Assembly (NCBI RefSeq): GCF_030272615.1
Contig: NC_081414.1
Location: forward strand, 760,829,148 to 760,893,147
Reading direction: 5' to 3'
DNA length: 64,000 bases
DNA from: Cryptomeria japonica
Lineage: Eukaryota; Streptophyta; Pinopsida; Cupressales; Cupressaceae
Of this stretch, positions 55,158 to 64,000 are shown piece by piece. Numbering within the stretch: the first letter of the stretch is position 1; the number at the start of each line of letters is the position of its first letter. A program made the position numbers and the translations under genes. The notes under the pieces are model-generated. The model ran no database searches. It was not told where the DNA came from and worked only from the letters and a program-made list of their open reading frames with translations.

Positions 55158-56499
55158 CATTTCACCACTCAAATATTGGAATTAGTATTCAAAGATAATC
55201 TATTATTATTTTAACTATGTATTTAACCATTTTATATTGACTAATCTTTTGATATGGTCTTTTACTAATTCATTTTCAAATGCCATGATTACAAGTCTAG
55301 TATATTTTTCATGAGCACCGCTTATAAATATAATCGTAGACTTCCTTTGAAAGTTATTTTTACTTAATTTATCAAAGGCTTAATAGGTATGGCATCGATA
55401 TTAAGTCATTGTTCGGTTATTATGCAAGGAAGGCATTATTTTTATCACCATTGGCTTATAATTTCATCGGGCTTAAGTTGAGTCGGGGAACTTGTTTCAA
55501 AACCACCGTAGTGGTTAGGTGTGAAATTTGGCATGCCCAAATTGAAATGAGATTCAATGAAATGGGAATGAAATTTTATGGAATTAGGAAAATCATTTCT
55601 TTACGGGAAATATAGAGTTCTTTTGAAAACCTATGAGTATTATGATTGGGTTTGGAAAAGAAAAGGAGGAGGTTCTGTGTGCAAAGCTTATGTAACTTAT
55701 CTCTGTTAAACAAACATACTATGATAGATGGGAGTTTAATTTGCAACTTAGCCATTTCGTGGAGTCTGGGAGGAATTGTAGGTGTTGTGAATTAAAGGAA
55801 ATCCACATAGTCATATCATTTTATCTCTACTAATAAGGCTGTGTTTCGATATCCAAGCCTAGTAAATATTTGTATGTTTATCCTTCTTTTTGTTCATTAA
55901 AGGAAACAGTTATTGACATACACTTTTTTCTTCTGTTCAATAAAGAATAGAGTTATTAACTAATACACAGTTAATTATATACAAGTAAGGCTATGATTCT
56001 TCTTATATGATAAGTAGGGAAGAATATAATTACACAGTGCATTATATTGTACAATTGTGAGTAATTCTTTTGGATAAATAGAAATATGATACACTGCACT
56101 ATATTATATGGTTGAGAGTAATTCTTTTTCGCTATAGGAAATAATACACACAGTGTAATTTACAGTATGGTTGTGTTTAATACTTTATTTGAGAATGGAT
56201 TGAAATATATGCATGAAACGCTTATCTAGTCTACATAGTCTTGCAATAAAGAATTCAGTCTTTCAATCACTAAGTTAGTCAATCTTCCAATCACTAAGTT
56301 ACACAGACTTATCCACATAGTAGAAAACACTCAAAACAGGCTTCGGGTGTTGAAGTAGAGGGGAAGTGGTCACACCGAAACCCACAATGAGGAATATGAG
56401 TCTTACTCTAGAGACAAGCATACCGAAAAGGAACACTCTCGATAGAGTGGGTTCTAGGGAACTCAATCCCACAACGAGAACCAAAAAGATAAAAAAGTA

Positions 56500-57300
56500 G
56501 TGGGAGCCATATCTGATGACACAAAAAAGGTGAAGCCTCCCTAGTATGATGGGTCAGAAGGAGATATTGTCGAGGCATGGCTTAATGATATGGAGAAATA
56601 CTTTGAAATTAGGACTACACAGAAAAAATGAAGGTTGTATGGGAGGCTTACCAACTGACCGGAGAGGTTGCCGGTTGGTGGGAAAACAAGAAGGATGAAC
56701 TTAGTCTAAGATTGGCCAGCATAACATGGGATAGATTTGTGGAAACTTTTAGGTAAAGATGGCTACCTTAGCTATTATTTGAACATAAATTGATAGATTT
56801 CTAGGACTTGAGATAGGGGGAACTCTTAGTTCATGCTTATTAGGAGAAGTTCACTGATGTATGTACTTTAGTTTCAAGCAGACGAGAAATACAGAATCAA
56901 GAAATTTATCATGAGTCTGAATAACCGCATAGGGGATTCACTAGATGTTTTAGCTCCTTCAACTATGGATGAAGCCTATGAAAAGGCTATTAGATGGGAA
57001 CAAAAAGAAGAGCAACTGGACACAATCTTCTCAAACCTTTAATAGGAAAGGTGATCAATATGGATCAAACAATAAAAACAATAAATGTTACAAAGGAGGC
57101 TGATAAGATAACCGAGGAGATTGAAAGGGATTCAATAAACCCAAAACAGATAGTAGGGGAATCAGCAAAAAAACAAAAAAGAAAGGACTGCTAGGGGGAT
57201 GTTATACTTGTGGTGGCAAGCACTACGCTAACCAGTTCCCAACAAAACAACAAGGAGGGAAACAATAGAGGAATGTGCTACCACCTCATCTAGTAGAGGA
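56500..57300 (+). pseudogene. Chromovirus Gag remnant
   Basis: Readable pieces include EAWLNDMEKYFEI, LASITWDRFVETFR and a degenerate zinc knuckle CYTCGGKHYANQF (His kept, last Cys replaced by Phe). Frames change several times. Confidence 0.5.
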
Positions 57301-57339
57301 TTCATGTGGCAATTGATAATCGGTAAGCAGAGTATCAGT

Positions 57340-57670
57340 TTACTCTGGTGGAAACCCCAGGTACACTTTATGGTATCCCCATTACAATACTCATAGATAA
57401 AGGTGCCACTGAAAATTTAATTTCACCCATGTTTCTTAGTAAGTTTCCAAAGAGAGTTGGCTTTATGGCTAACTCTTGGTTTGTTAAGTATGCAAACTAA
57501 TCAAGAGCTCAAGTAGAGCAATGCCTATTTGGGGCAAGGCTTGGTTTTCCAAACTTCATCACTGAAGATGACCTATTTATAGCACCTCTAGGAACCTATG
57601 ACATCACACTAGGTATGAAATGATTGGGACAGCACAAGGCTAGGGTCAACTACTTTAACAAGATAGTTGA
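57340..57670 (+). pseudogene. Chromovirus protease remnant
   Basis: The frame reads GIPITILIDKGATENLISPM, where the D-S-G of Gypsy proteases is D-K-G. It continues LGFPNFITEDDLFIAPL. Decayed. Confidence 0.5.
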
Positions 57671-58139
57671 ATGTCTAGATGACTTTGGTAATAAGGTATT
57701 CTTGTGAAGAGTCCAATGACAAGTCAAACTGCGGCAACATTCTACCATGCAATTAAGATGGAGTGAGAGGAAGGGGTGCCAAGTGTTCACAATAAAAATG
57801 GAGGAAGTCAGTGACTCCAATGATGTTAAGTATCAGGATGACATAATGATGTTAGATAATTATTATCATCATAAAGAAGAATCTAGTGGGAGTGAGAAAC
57901 TAGAAGTCTTTTGAAGAAAAGTATCCCTATCTTTCAAACTACCAGGATGTGTTTCCAGAGGAACTGTCCAATTTGCCACCAAAAAGAATATTCAATTTCT
58001 CTACTAAATTAGTGCTAGGGGTAGCTCCAATATCTAAGGTTCCCTATTGCATGACAATAGTTGAGTTGATGGAGTTATAAGTACAGCTTCAAGAGCTGCT
58101 ACGTAAAGGACTGATATGATCTAGTGTGTGGTCATGGGG

Positions 58140-58540
58140 GCACTAGTGATCTTGTTAAGAAGAAATATCGGACTCTCCATCTCTAGATTGACTATAGGTT
58201 GTTGAATAAGCTGAAAATATGGAACAAATATCCTTTACCTCGCATTGATGAATTATTTGATCAAATGCGTGGAGCAACAGTATTCTCTAAAATCGATCTA
58301 CACTCAGAATACCATCAGTTGATATTGACAAATGAGGATATCCACAAGACTATCTTTAGAACTTCTTATCGACATTACGAGTTCATGGTCTTACCATTTG
58401 GGCTTACCAATGCCCTTCCTACTTTCATAAATTTAATGAATAGTATATTTCATGACTACCTTGACAAGGTCATTTTGGTATTCCTGGATGACATCCTCAT
58501 ATATTCTAGGAATGAGGAGGAACACCTAAAACACTTGTGA
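58140..58540 (+). pseudogene. Chromovirus reverse transcriptase
   Basis: The open frame from 58199 reads [50 protein letters not shown] and the catalytic [20 protein letters not shown] (F-L-D-D). The first part of the RT is broken by stops upstream of 58199. It ends at a TGA after HLKHL. Confidence 0.8.
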
Positions 58541-58546
58541 ATTTTT

Positions 58547-59280
58547 TTGCAGCACTTGCGGGAAAACAAACTATATGGGAAACTATCAAAATGTACTTTC
58601 TTTCATAAAGAAGTACAATACCTAAGGCATATAATTTCAACTAAGGGAATAGCAATAGATCTTACAAAGATTAAAACAATTTCTGAGTGGCCAACTCCAA
58701 GAAATGTACATGTAGTAAGAAGTTTCATGGGTCTAGAAACGTACTATAGGAAGTTCGTAATGAACTTTTCATGTGTATATTATCCCATTACATCACTGCA
58801 AAGGAAGCGAAAGAGATTTGAGTGGTCTGAAAAGTGTCAGACAACTTTTGAGCTCCTAAAAGAGAAGTTGACCATCACACCAATTCTAAAGGTGTCTGAT
58901 CCTAAAGACCATTTCATGGTAGTTACTAATGCTTTAGGGGAAGGACTAGGTGGAGTTCTCATGCAGAATGGACAGGTTATAGCATCTGAGTCCCAAAAGC
59001 CTAAAAAATATGAGTAGAATTATGCATCGCATGGTCTGGAGCTTACAACAATAGTTCATGCATTGTAAATGTGGCATCATTATTTGGTAGGCAAACCATT
59101 TGAGCTTCGATCGGATCACTAGCGGTTAAAATATATCTTCACTCAACCCAATCTCAATGTACAATAAATACGGTGGTTAGACCTAATCTCCGATTATGAT
59201 TTTGATATTAACTACATCAAGGGGAAAGAAAATTAGGTGGTAGACACTTTGAGCTATCGATACCACATTAGTGCCATTAT
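58547..59280 (+). pseudogene. Chromovirus RT thumb and RNase H
   Basis: Same frame as the RT. KLYGKLSKCTFFHKEVQYLR opens it, and FELLKEKLTITPILKVSDPK with FMVVTNALGEGLGGVLMQNG follow. The first RNase H Asp (normally TDAS) reads TNAL, so the site is damaged. Later parts (WHHYLVGKPFELRSD-like text) are broken by stops. Confidence 0.7.
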
Positions 59281-59417
59281 TGCAATACATACCGATTTTA
59301 GAAATCATGTTCTTCAATAGTTAGGGAGGATAGATATTACCAGCAAGTAAAAGAAGCCTACGACTTTACCCACAGTATCTAACATAGAAGGGTTTCTAGA
59401 TAGAGATAGATGGATTA

Positions 59418-60350
59418 TTGAGGTACCAAGCTAGAATATATATACTAAAGTCTTTTGAATTAAGGAGTTTGGTGAGGAAAGAAGTACACTCAGCATCATA
59501 TTCCGGATATTCAAGAGTTACTAAATTCCTAGTTGACATGGGCCCCTTGTATTTTTGGAAAGGGATGAAAAAGGATGTCGCAACGTTTGTAGCTAGTTGT
59601 TTTGAATGTCAGGGAGTTAAAGATGAACATTAGCATCTACTAGGGTTATTTCAACCTAATGTAGTTCGTGATTGGAAATGGAAATAATCAGTATGGAATT
59701 TGTCCAAGGATTACCTATGTCCAAGGACAAGCATAATGCCATTCTTGTAGTGGTCGATAGATTAACCAAGGTAGCTCACTTTATACCAAGAAACCTAATA
59801 GATGGGGAACCTACCATCATCTATAATTTTGTACAAGATATTTTTAGGTTTCATGGCATACTAGAGAAGATTATTTCTGACAAGGATGCCAGAATGACAT
59901 CTAGATTTTAGAAAACTGTATTTGCATCTTTAGGGACACATTTGAATATCCGCTCTGCATATCATCCAGAAATAGATGGCTAGAAAAAATGGGCCAATTA
60001 GGTGTTAGAGGACCTTTTATGAATGAACTACATGGATCAGCAATACAAGTGGTAAGATTACATTCCTTTGGTTGATTTTTTCCATAATATTTCCTATCAA
60101 TCGTCCATTAAGATGGCACCCTTCAGAGCACTATATAGAAGGAGGTGTAGAACTCCTATTGAGCTAGGATAAGATGGAAGATATGATAACTCTTAGTGCA
60201 TAAATGCTCTCAAAATTGGAAGAGCAAGTGAGGCTAGTCAGAAAATGGTTAGCAAAAGCTAAGGATCAACAAAAAATCTATGCAGATGCAAAGAGAACTC
60301 CTAGGCAATTTGAAGTGGGAGAGAAAGTTCTTCTATAGGTTAAACCTAAC
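59418..60350 (+). pseudogene. Chromovirus integrase
   Basis: Pieces 59418-59633 (VRKEVHSASYSGYSRVTKFL..CFECQGVK, the HHCC domain) and 59672-59911 (MEFVQGLPMSKDKHNAILVV, VDRLTKVAHFIP, and SDKDARMTSRF where a catalytic Asp is expected). The C-terminal part to about 60350 (QFEVGEKVLL) is in several frames. Confidence 0.7.
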
Positions 60351-60539
60351 AAGACTATCATTAAATTTGGAAAGTCTTCCAAACTAACACCATGATTTAT
60401 AGGACCCTTTGAATTCCTAGAGATCATCAACATGGTCGCTTATATAATTGATCTACCACCAAATCTTGTCTAGTTGCATGATGTATTTCATGTTTCTTAT
60501 CTGAAAAAGTATATATCCGATTTTGCACACATGATCGAT

Positions 60540-60712
60540 TGGAACTCCTTGCAGGTATAGGACCTAGGGGTAGTCATGATTGAGCTAGTCAAGGTGCTTG
60601 AGGTACATAAGTATCGCTTACGTAATAGAGAGGTCACTTAGAGAAAGGTCCAATGGGATCAGTACTTTGAGGATAGTGCCACCTGGAAAGATTATAATGT
60701 GATCCATCAATG
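60540..60712 (+). pseudogene. Chromodomain-like C-terminal segment
   Basis: The frame reads VLEVHKYRLRNREVT, a stop, then KVQWDQYFEDSATWKDYNVI. This follows the pattern of the chromodomain at the end of chromovirus integrases (R-L-RNR-V--VKVQW----E-ATWE), which can steer insertion to heterochromatin. Confidence 0.55.
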
Positions 60713-60829
60713 ATTCCCTTATTTGTTTAATGTTTTCAACAGTTGAATTTTCTCCTTTAAATGCTAGATAAACAATGCAAATTTCATGTTTATTTGAAAA
60801 TGATACTTTAAATCATCAAGGAAGATGAT

Positions 60830-60846
60830 CCACAAGGGGGAGGATA
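60830..60846 (+). promoter_or_regulatory. Polypurine tract of the chromovirus element
   Basis: CACAAGGGGGAGGATA directly before the right LTR start TGTTACATCCC. Confidence 0.7.
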
Positions 60847-61983
60847 TGTTACATCCCACTTGTGCCCTACATGTTTATATGTTATATTTACATAATGCTA
60901 CTTGTGCCATGATTACAAGTCTAGTATATTTTTCATTAGCACAACCTATAAATATAATGATAGACTTCCTTTGAAAGTTTTTTTCATTTAGTTTATCAAA
61001 GGCTTAATAGTTATGGCATTGGTATTAAGTTGTTTGTGCGGGTGTTTGGTTATTATGCAAGGAAGACATTATTTTTATTACCACTAGCTTATAATTTCAT
61101 CAGGCTTAAGTTGAGTCAGGGGACTTGTTTCAAAACCACCATAGTAGATGGGCGTGAAATTTGTCTTGCCCAAGTTGAAATGAGATTCATTGAAATAGGA
61201 ATCAAATTTTATGGAATTAGGAAAATTGTTTCTTGACGGGAAATATAGAGTTATTTTGGCAACCTAAGAGTATTATGATTGGATTTGGAAAGAAAGGAGG
61301 TTCTTAAAATACTTATGAATTTTATCTAGAAATCTTATTCAACTTAGCTCTATTAAACAAATATAGTACAATAGTTTGGAGTTTAATTTGCAACTAGCAG
61401 GAAATCCTTGCTGAGTGGTGCCATTGCACTCAGCCATTTTGTGGAGTCTAGAAGGAATTATGTGTGTTGTGAATTAAAGGAAAGCCTCAGAATCACATGA
61501 ATTTATCTCATGTTTTGACATCCAAGTCTAGGAAGGCTTTGTTCATTTATCCTTCTTTCTGTTCATTAAAGAAAATAGTTATTGACATACATTTTGTGCT
61601 TCTCTTTATTAAAGAATATAGTTTTTTAATAAAGATAAATGGGTTTTACATGGATCCGAAACCAAAATTTTATTAAAGAATAGAATTATTAATTAACACT
61701 TAGTGAATTATATACAGTAAGATTGTGATTGTTCTTATTTGATAAGTAGGGAAGAATATAATTACACAGTGCATTATATTGTACAGTTGTGATTAATTCT
61801 TTTGGACAACTGAATATAACACTGTGCACTATACTATATAGTTTGGAGTAATTATTTTTTGCTATAGGACATAATACACTGTGTAATTTACAGTATGGTT
61901 GTGTTTAAAACTATATTTGAGAATGAAAAAATATATGCATGACATGTTTATCTAGTTTATGTAGTCTTGCAATATAGAATTGA
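60847..61983 (+). repeat. Right LTR (1137 bp)
   Basis: It starts TGTTACATCC after the purine tract and matches 55284-56257 from base 60908 onward. It ends near GAATTGA. An ORF at 61030-61236 has a shifted counterpart at 55409-55615 and reflects LTR similarity only. Confidence 0.7.
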
Positions 61984-63310
61984 GTTGGGACTACAACAAA
62001 ACCCTCTTAATTTTCAGGTGCATTCATATTTTGTGGATACTCAAGACGAAAATAGATGAGTTGTTAGGACCAAAATTTTAGCTCACCCATTAAGAAATGC
62101 ATAAAGGTTGAATTTTTCTTTAGCTTTTATAGCTGCTCATGTAAACTTGACAATAACTTCTAAGGGTTTGGATTGTTAACATATCTTTAGTTTGAAAAAG
62201 GAAATAAATGCAAGAGAATTTCTTCAACACTCTATAGTGCAGATTGGCATATCAACTCAATAAGAGCACTTAAATATTGTAGTGATAACAAATTCAATTT
62301 AACCAATGTTGAATATTAAAAAATAGTGTACAGAAGAGCTAGCAGCTCTAGAGCTTGTCTTTCCTTCTTCAAACTGAGTAAGGTTATTCAATTCAAACTT
62401 GAAACAATGGACTTAGAAAAGAACCTAAAATAATTAAACATAATATGGCCCTAATCCTCAAGACAAGGATGGATATTGGTCATTATATTCAATTAAGCCC
62501 AATCTATGGAGAATTTTGTATTATTGTTATTCATGTTTAATTCATGAGTGTAAAAGGTCACCATGTGTTATGTATTAGTGGTTAACCATATTTAGTATCT
62601 CCAAAAGTTGACCTATGTCTTGAAAACCCAAGTTGCAACCAAGTAGGGTGGAACATTGACTTCACGCTTTCGAGTGATTGCAGCTAATTGAAAACCTCTA
62701 GCCAAGGTGGTGCTGAATTCAAGCGTGCCAATTAGTTCAATAATCTAGTTATGCAACCTAATTAGAGGTTATACTAGTTAGGGGTAGTTGATAGTGTATG
62801 ACTAGCTAGGGAGCTGTGTAGGATTATACACCAGTCTTAGATGGCATGAGCTCAACTTCTCGTTACCTCTCTGTGAAGGGTCGGGCCAATCCAATTGGAT
62901 ATAGCACAAGGGACTATTAAGTCTATATTCGGGCATAAAAGAACCCTAATAATAATTTCCCTCCTCCAAATCATTGGTAAAGTTGTGTAAAAGAACAGAA
63001 CGTGCATTTGGAAAAGAAAAAGCCTCTAATCCTCTCTACTCTTTTAAGTTGAAGTGATTTAATTTTCATTTGTACCAAGATATATATGTTCATAGAATAT
63101 ATCACTATTCTATTTCAAGTTTATGTTTTAGTTTAATATATATATATATATATATAATAAAAAAAATATAGAAAGATTTTTATTTCCTTTCTACATCAGA
63201 AGTTGTAAAAGTTATAATTTTATTTGCATAGCTTAATGCATGTTACATATATCTTGTTTTTTAGCAATAGAAGAGAAAAACATTTAGTCCATATTAGGAA
63301 GGTCCTACAA
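61984..63310. other. No gene seen
   Basis: Mixed sequence with a (TA)n run at about 63138-63158. Some parts (62600-63000) have a moderate GC content and could belong to an unrecognised LTR. Confidence 0.45.
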
Positions 63311-63319
63311 TGACTCAAA

Positions 63320-63830
63320 GAGAGAAGTTGTTAAATTTAAACAAGTGTAATTTTGTGAAAGACAAAACAGTTTATTTGGGATATGTTATTTCACCTCAAG
63401 ATCTACACGGGATCCCAAAAATATTTGTTGCATAATAGAGAGGCCTAGAGCTAGGAGTGTTCATGAAGTTTAAAGCTTTCATGGTTAGGCCAACTTTTAT
63501 AGGAGATTAATTTGAAATTTTAGTGGGATATGTGCACGCATAATTAAAACCATCAGGAGAGAATAAAATGAATTCACGTGGAAATCAATAATAGATAAGA
63601 GTTTTGACCTCTTGAAGAATGTCACTAAGGAACTGGTATTGGCATTACCTAATTTCGTAAACATTCTTCAAGTAGATTGTCATGCAAGTGAGACAGCCAT
63701 ACGAGCGGTTATTAGTCAAGATGGCGGGCCTATTGCATAATTTAGTGAAAAGCTTAATGATGCGAAGAAGAGGTATTTGATTTATGACCAAGAATTTTAT
63801 TTCATATTGCTAGTTTTTAATCACTTTTGA
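63320..63830 (+). pseudogene. Gypsy RT thumb and RNase H fragment
   Basis: The plus strand reads LLNLNKCNFVKDKTVYLGYV (end of RT), then after stops VDCHASETAIRAVISQDGGP with FSEKLNDAKKRYLIYDQEFY, the first RNase H segment of Gypsy pol (consensus TDAS..GAVLSQ). It differs in sequence from the element at 53.9-62 kb, so it is a separate insertion. No LTR is seen for it. Confidence 0.65.
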
Positions 63831-64000
63831 CTGGATCTATGAACCAGTGAGACCATATTTTTGAGGGGCCTCATCGTCATATTTGTTTGGCATTAACACC
63901 CTTATATCTCCTTATGTTGTCATGTATTCCACACCCATGCATCATCTTATCTCTCCATTGCTTGTCTGTGGGACACATGGTGCTCGAGAAGACTCAAACC

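Larger units (their letters stand above)
53974..56257 (+). repeat. Left LTR, interrupted by a Tat solo LTR
   Basis: Its start matches the right LTR to about 54037. Matching resumes at 55284 (TGCCATGATTACAAG) and continues to GAATTCA. The unmatched 54038-55283 includes the solo LTR and about 475 bp of other sequence absent from the right copy. Confidence 0.6.
53910..61983 (+). mobile_element. Decayed chromovirus-type Gypsy element
   Basis: Repeated ends beginning TGTTACATCCCAC occur at 53974 and 60847. The right ends match (CTTGCAATA.AGAATT at about 56243 and 61969). Gag, protease, RT, RNase H and integrase remnants lie between, and a chromodomain-like tail ends the polyprotein, which suggests the chromovirus clade. 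A copy of the LTR start followed by another purine tract (53916-53973) lies just before the left LTR, so the left end is rearranged. A Tat solo LTR is inserted in the left LTR. Confidence 0.65.

Noticed and set aside
55409-55615. ORFs shared by both chromovirus LTRs (55409-55615, 61030-61236)
   Set aside because: LTR similarity explains them. No protein motif.
62340-62365. Palindrome AGAGCTAGCAGCTCTAGAGCT
   Set aside because: Short, isolated and not tied to any element. Plausible by chance in 64 kb.

Overview
This window looks like repeat-dense nuclear DNA from a seed plant with a large genome. A conifer or other gymnosperm is my best guess, but it rests on general character (AT-rich, old nested LTR elements, almost no genes) and not on a diagnostic gene. 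Only one locus looks like a host gene: a two-exon small heat shock protein (sHSP) gene at about 25.7-26.35 kb on the minus strand. It carries a one-base homopolymer frameshift. Nearly everything else is retrotransposon, in several layers.

Layout. (a) 1-7365: a Sirevirus-like Copia derivative in the order internal-LTR-internal-LTR. Pol is gone, but a gag zinc knuckle and a long decayed envelope-like ORF remain. (b) 7570-10132: remnant of a Ty3/Gypsy gag and protease. (c) 12.4-14.05 and 20.92-21.76 kb: one LINE on the minus strand, split by a Copia element (14053-20921, minus) and flanked by an unusual duplication of about 137 bp. (d) 23.6-24.25 kb: a LINE 3' remnant on the plus strand. (e) 25.7-26.35 kb: the sHSP gene. 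(f) about 27.5-29.4 kb: an LTR 3' end, a canonical initiator-Met primer binding site, and ORFs carrying a captured fragment of an oxalate-CoA-ligase (AAE3-like) gene. (g) 30.65-53.37 kb: a three-layer nest. A LINE (minus) is interrupted by a Copia element (31046-51719, minus, target duplication ATAAT). That Copia is interrupted by a 16-kb Tat-lineage Gypsy element (34381-50361, plus, target duplication CATCt/CATCc). (h) 53.9-61.98 kb: a decayed chromovirus-type Gypsy element whose left LTR holds a solo LTR of the same Tat family (54391-55157, target duplication CATTT). (i) 63.3-63.8 kb: one more Gypsy RT/RNase H fragment.

The Tat element is the richest object. Its gag-pol lies in one frame for about 6.9 kb and is broken only by nonsense codons. 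It has retropepsin, a G-patch-like segment, RT, two RNase H domains and integrase. Behind pol are a cUUCGg hairpin, a cluster of AATAAA signals, an antisense plant-mobile-domain (PMD) ORF in one frame, and an array of seven 25-nt hairpins (48537-48813). The stems of these hairpins differ from unit to unit, but the two arms change together. I consider that array the most unexpected structure in the window. The gene capture at 28.8 kb is second.

Limits: domain calls come from reading translations by eye. No similarity search, alignment or folding program was run. Divergence figures are visual impressions.
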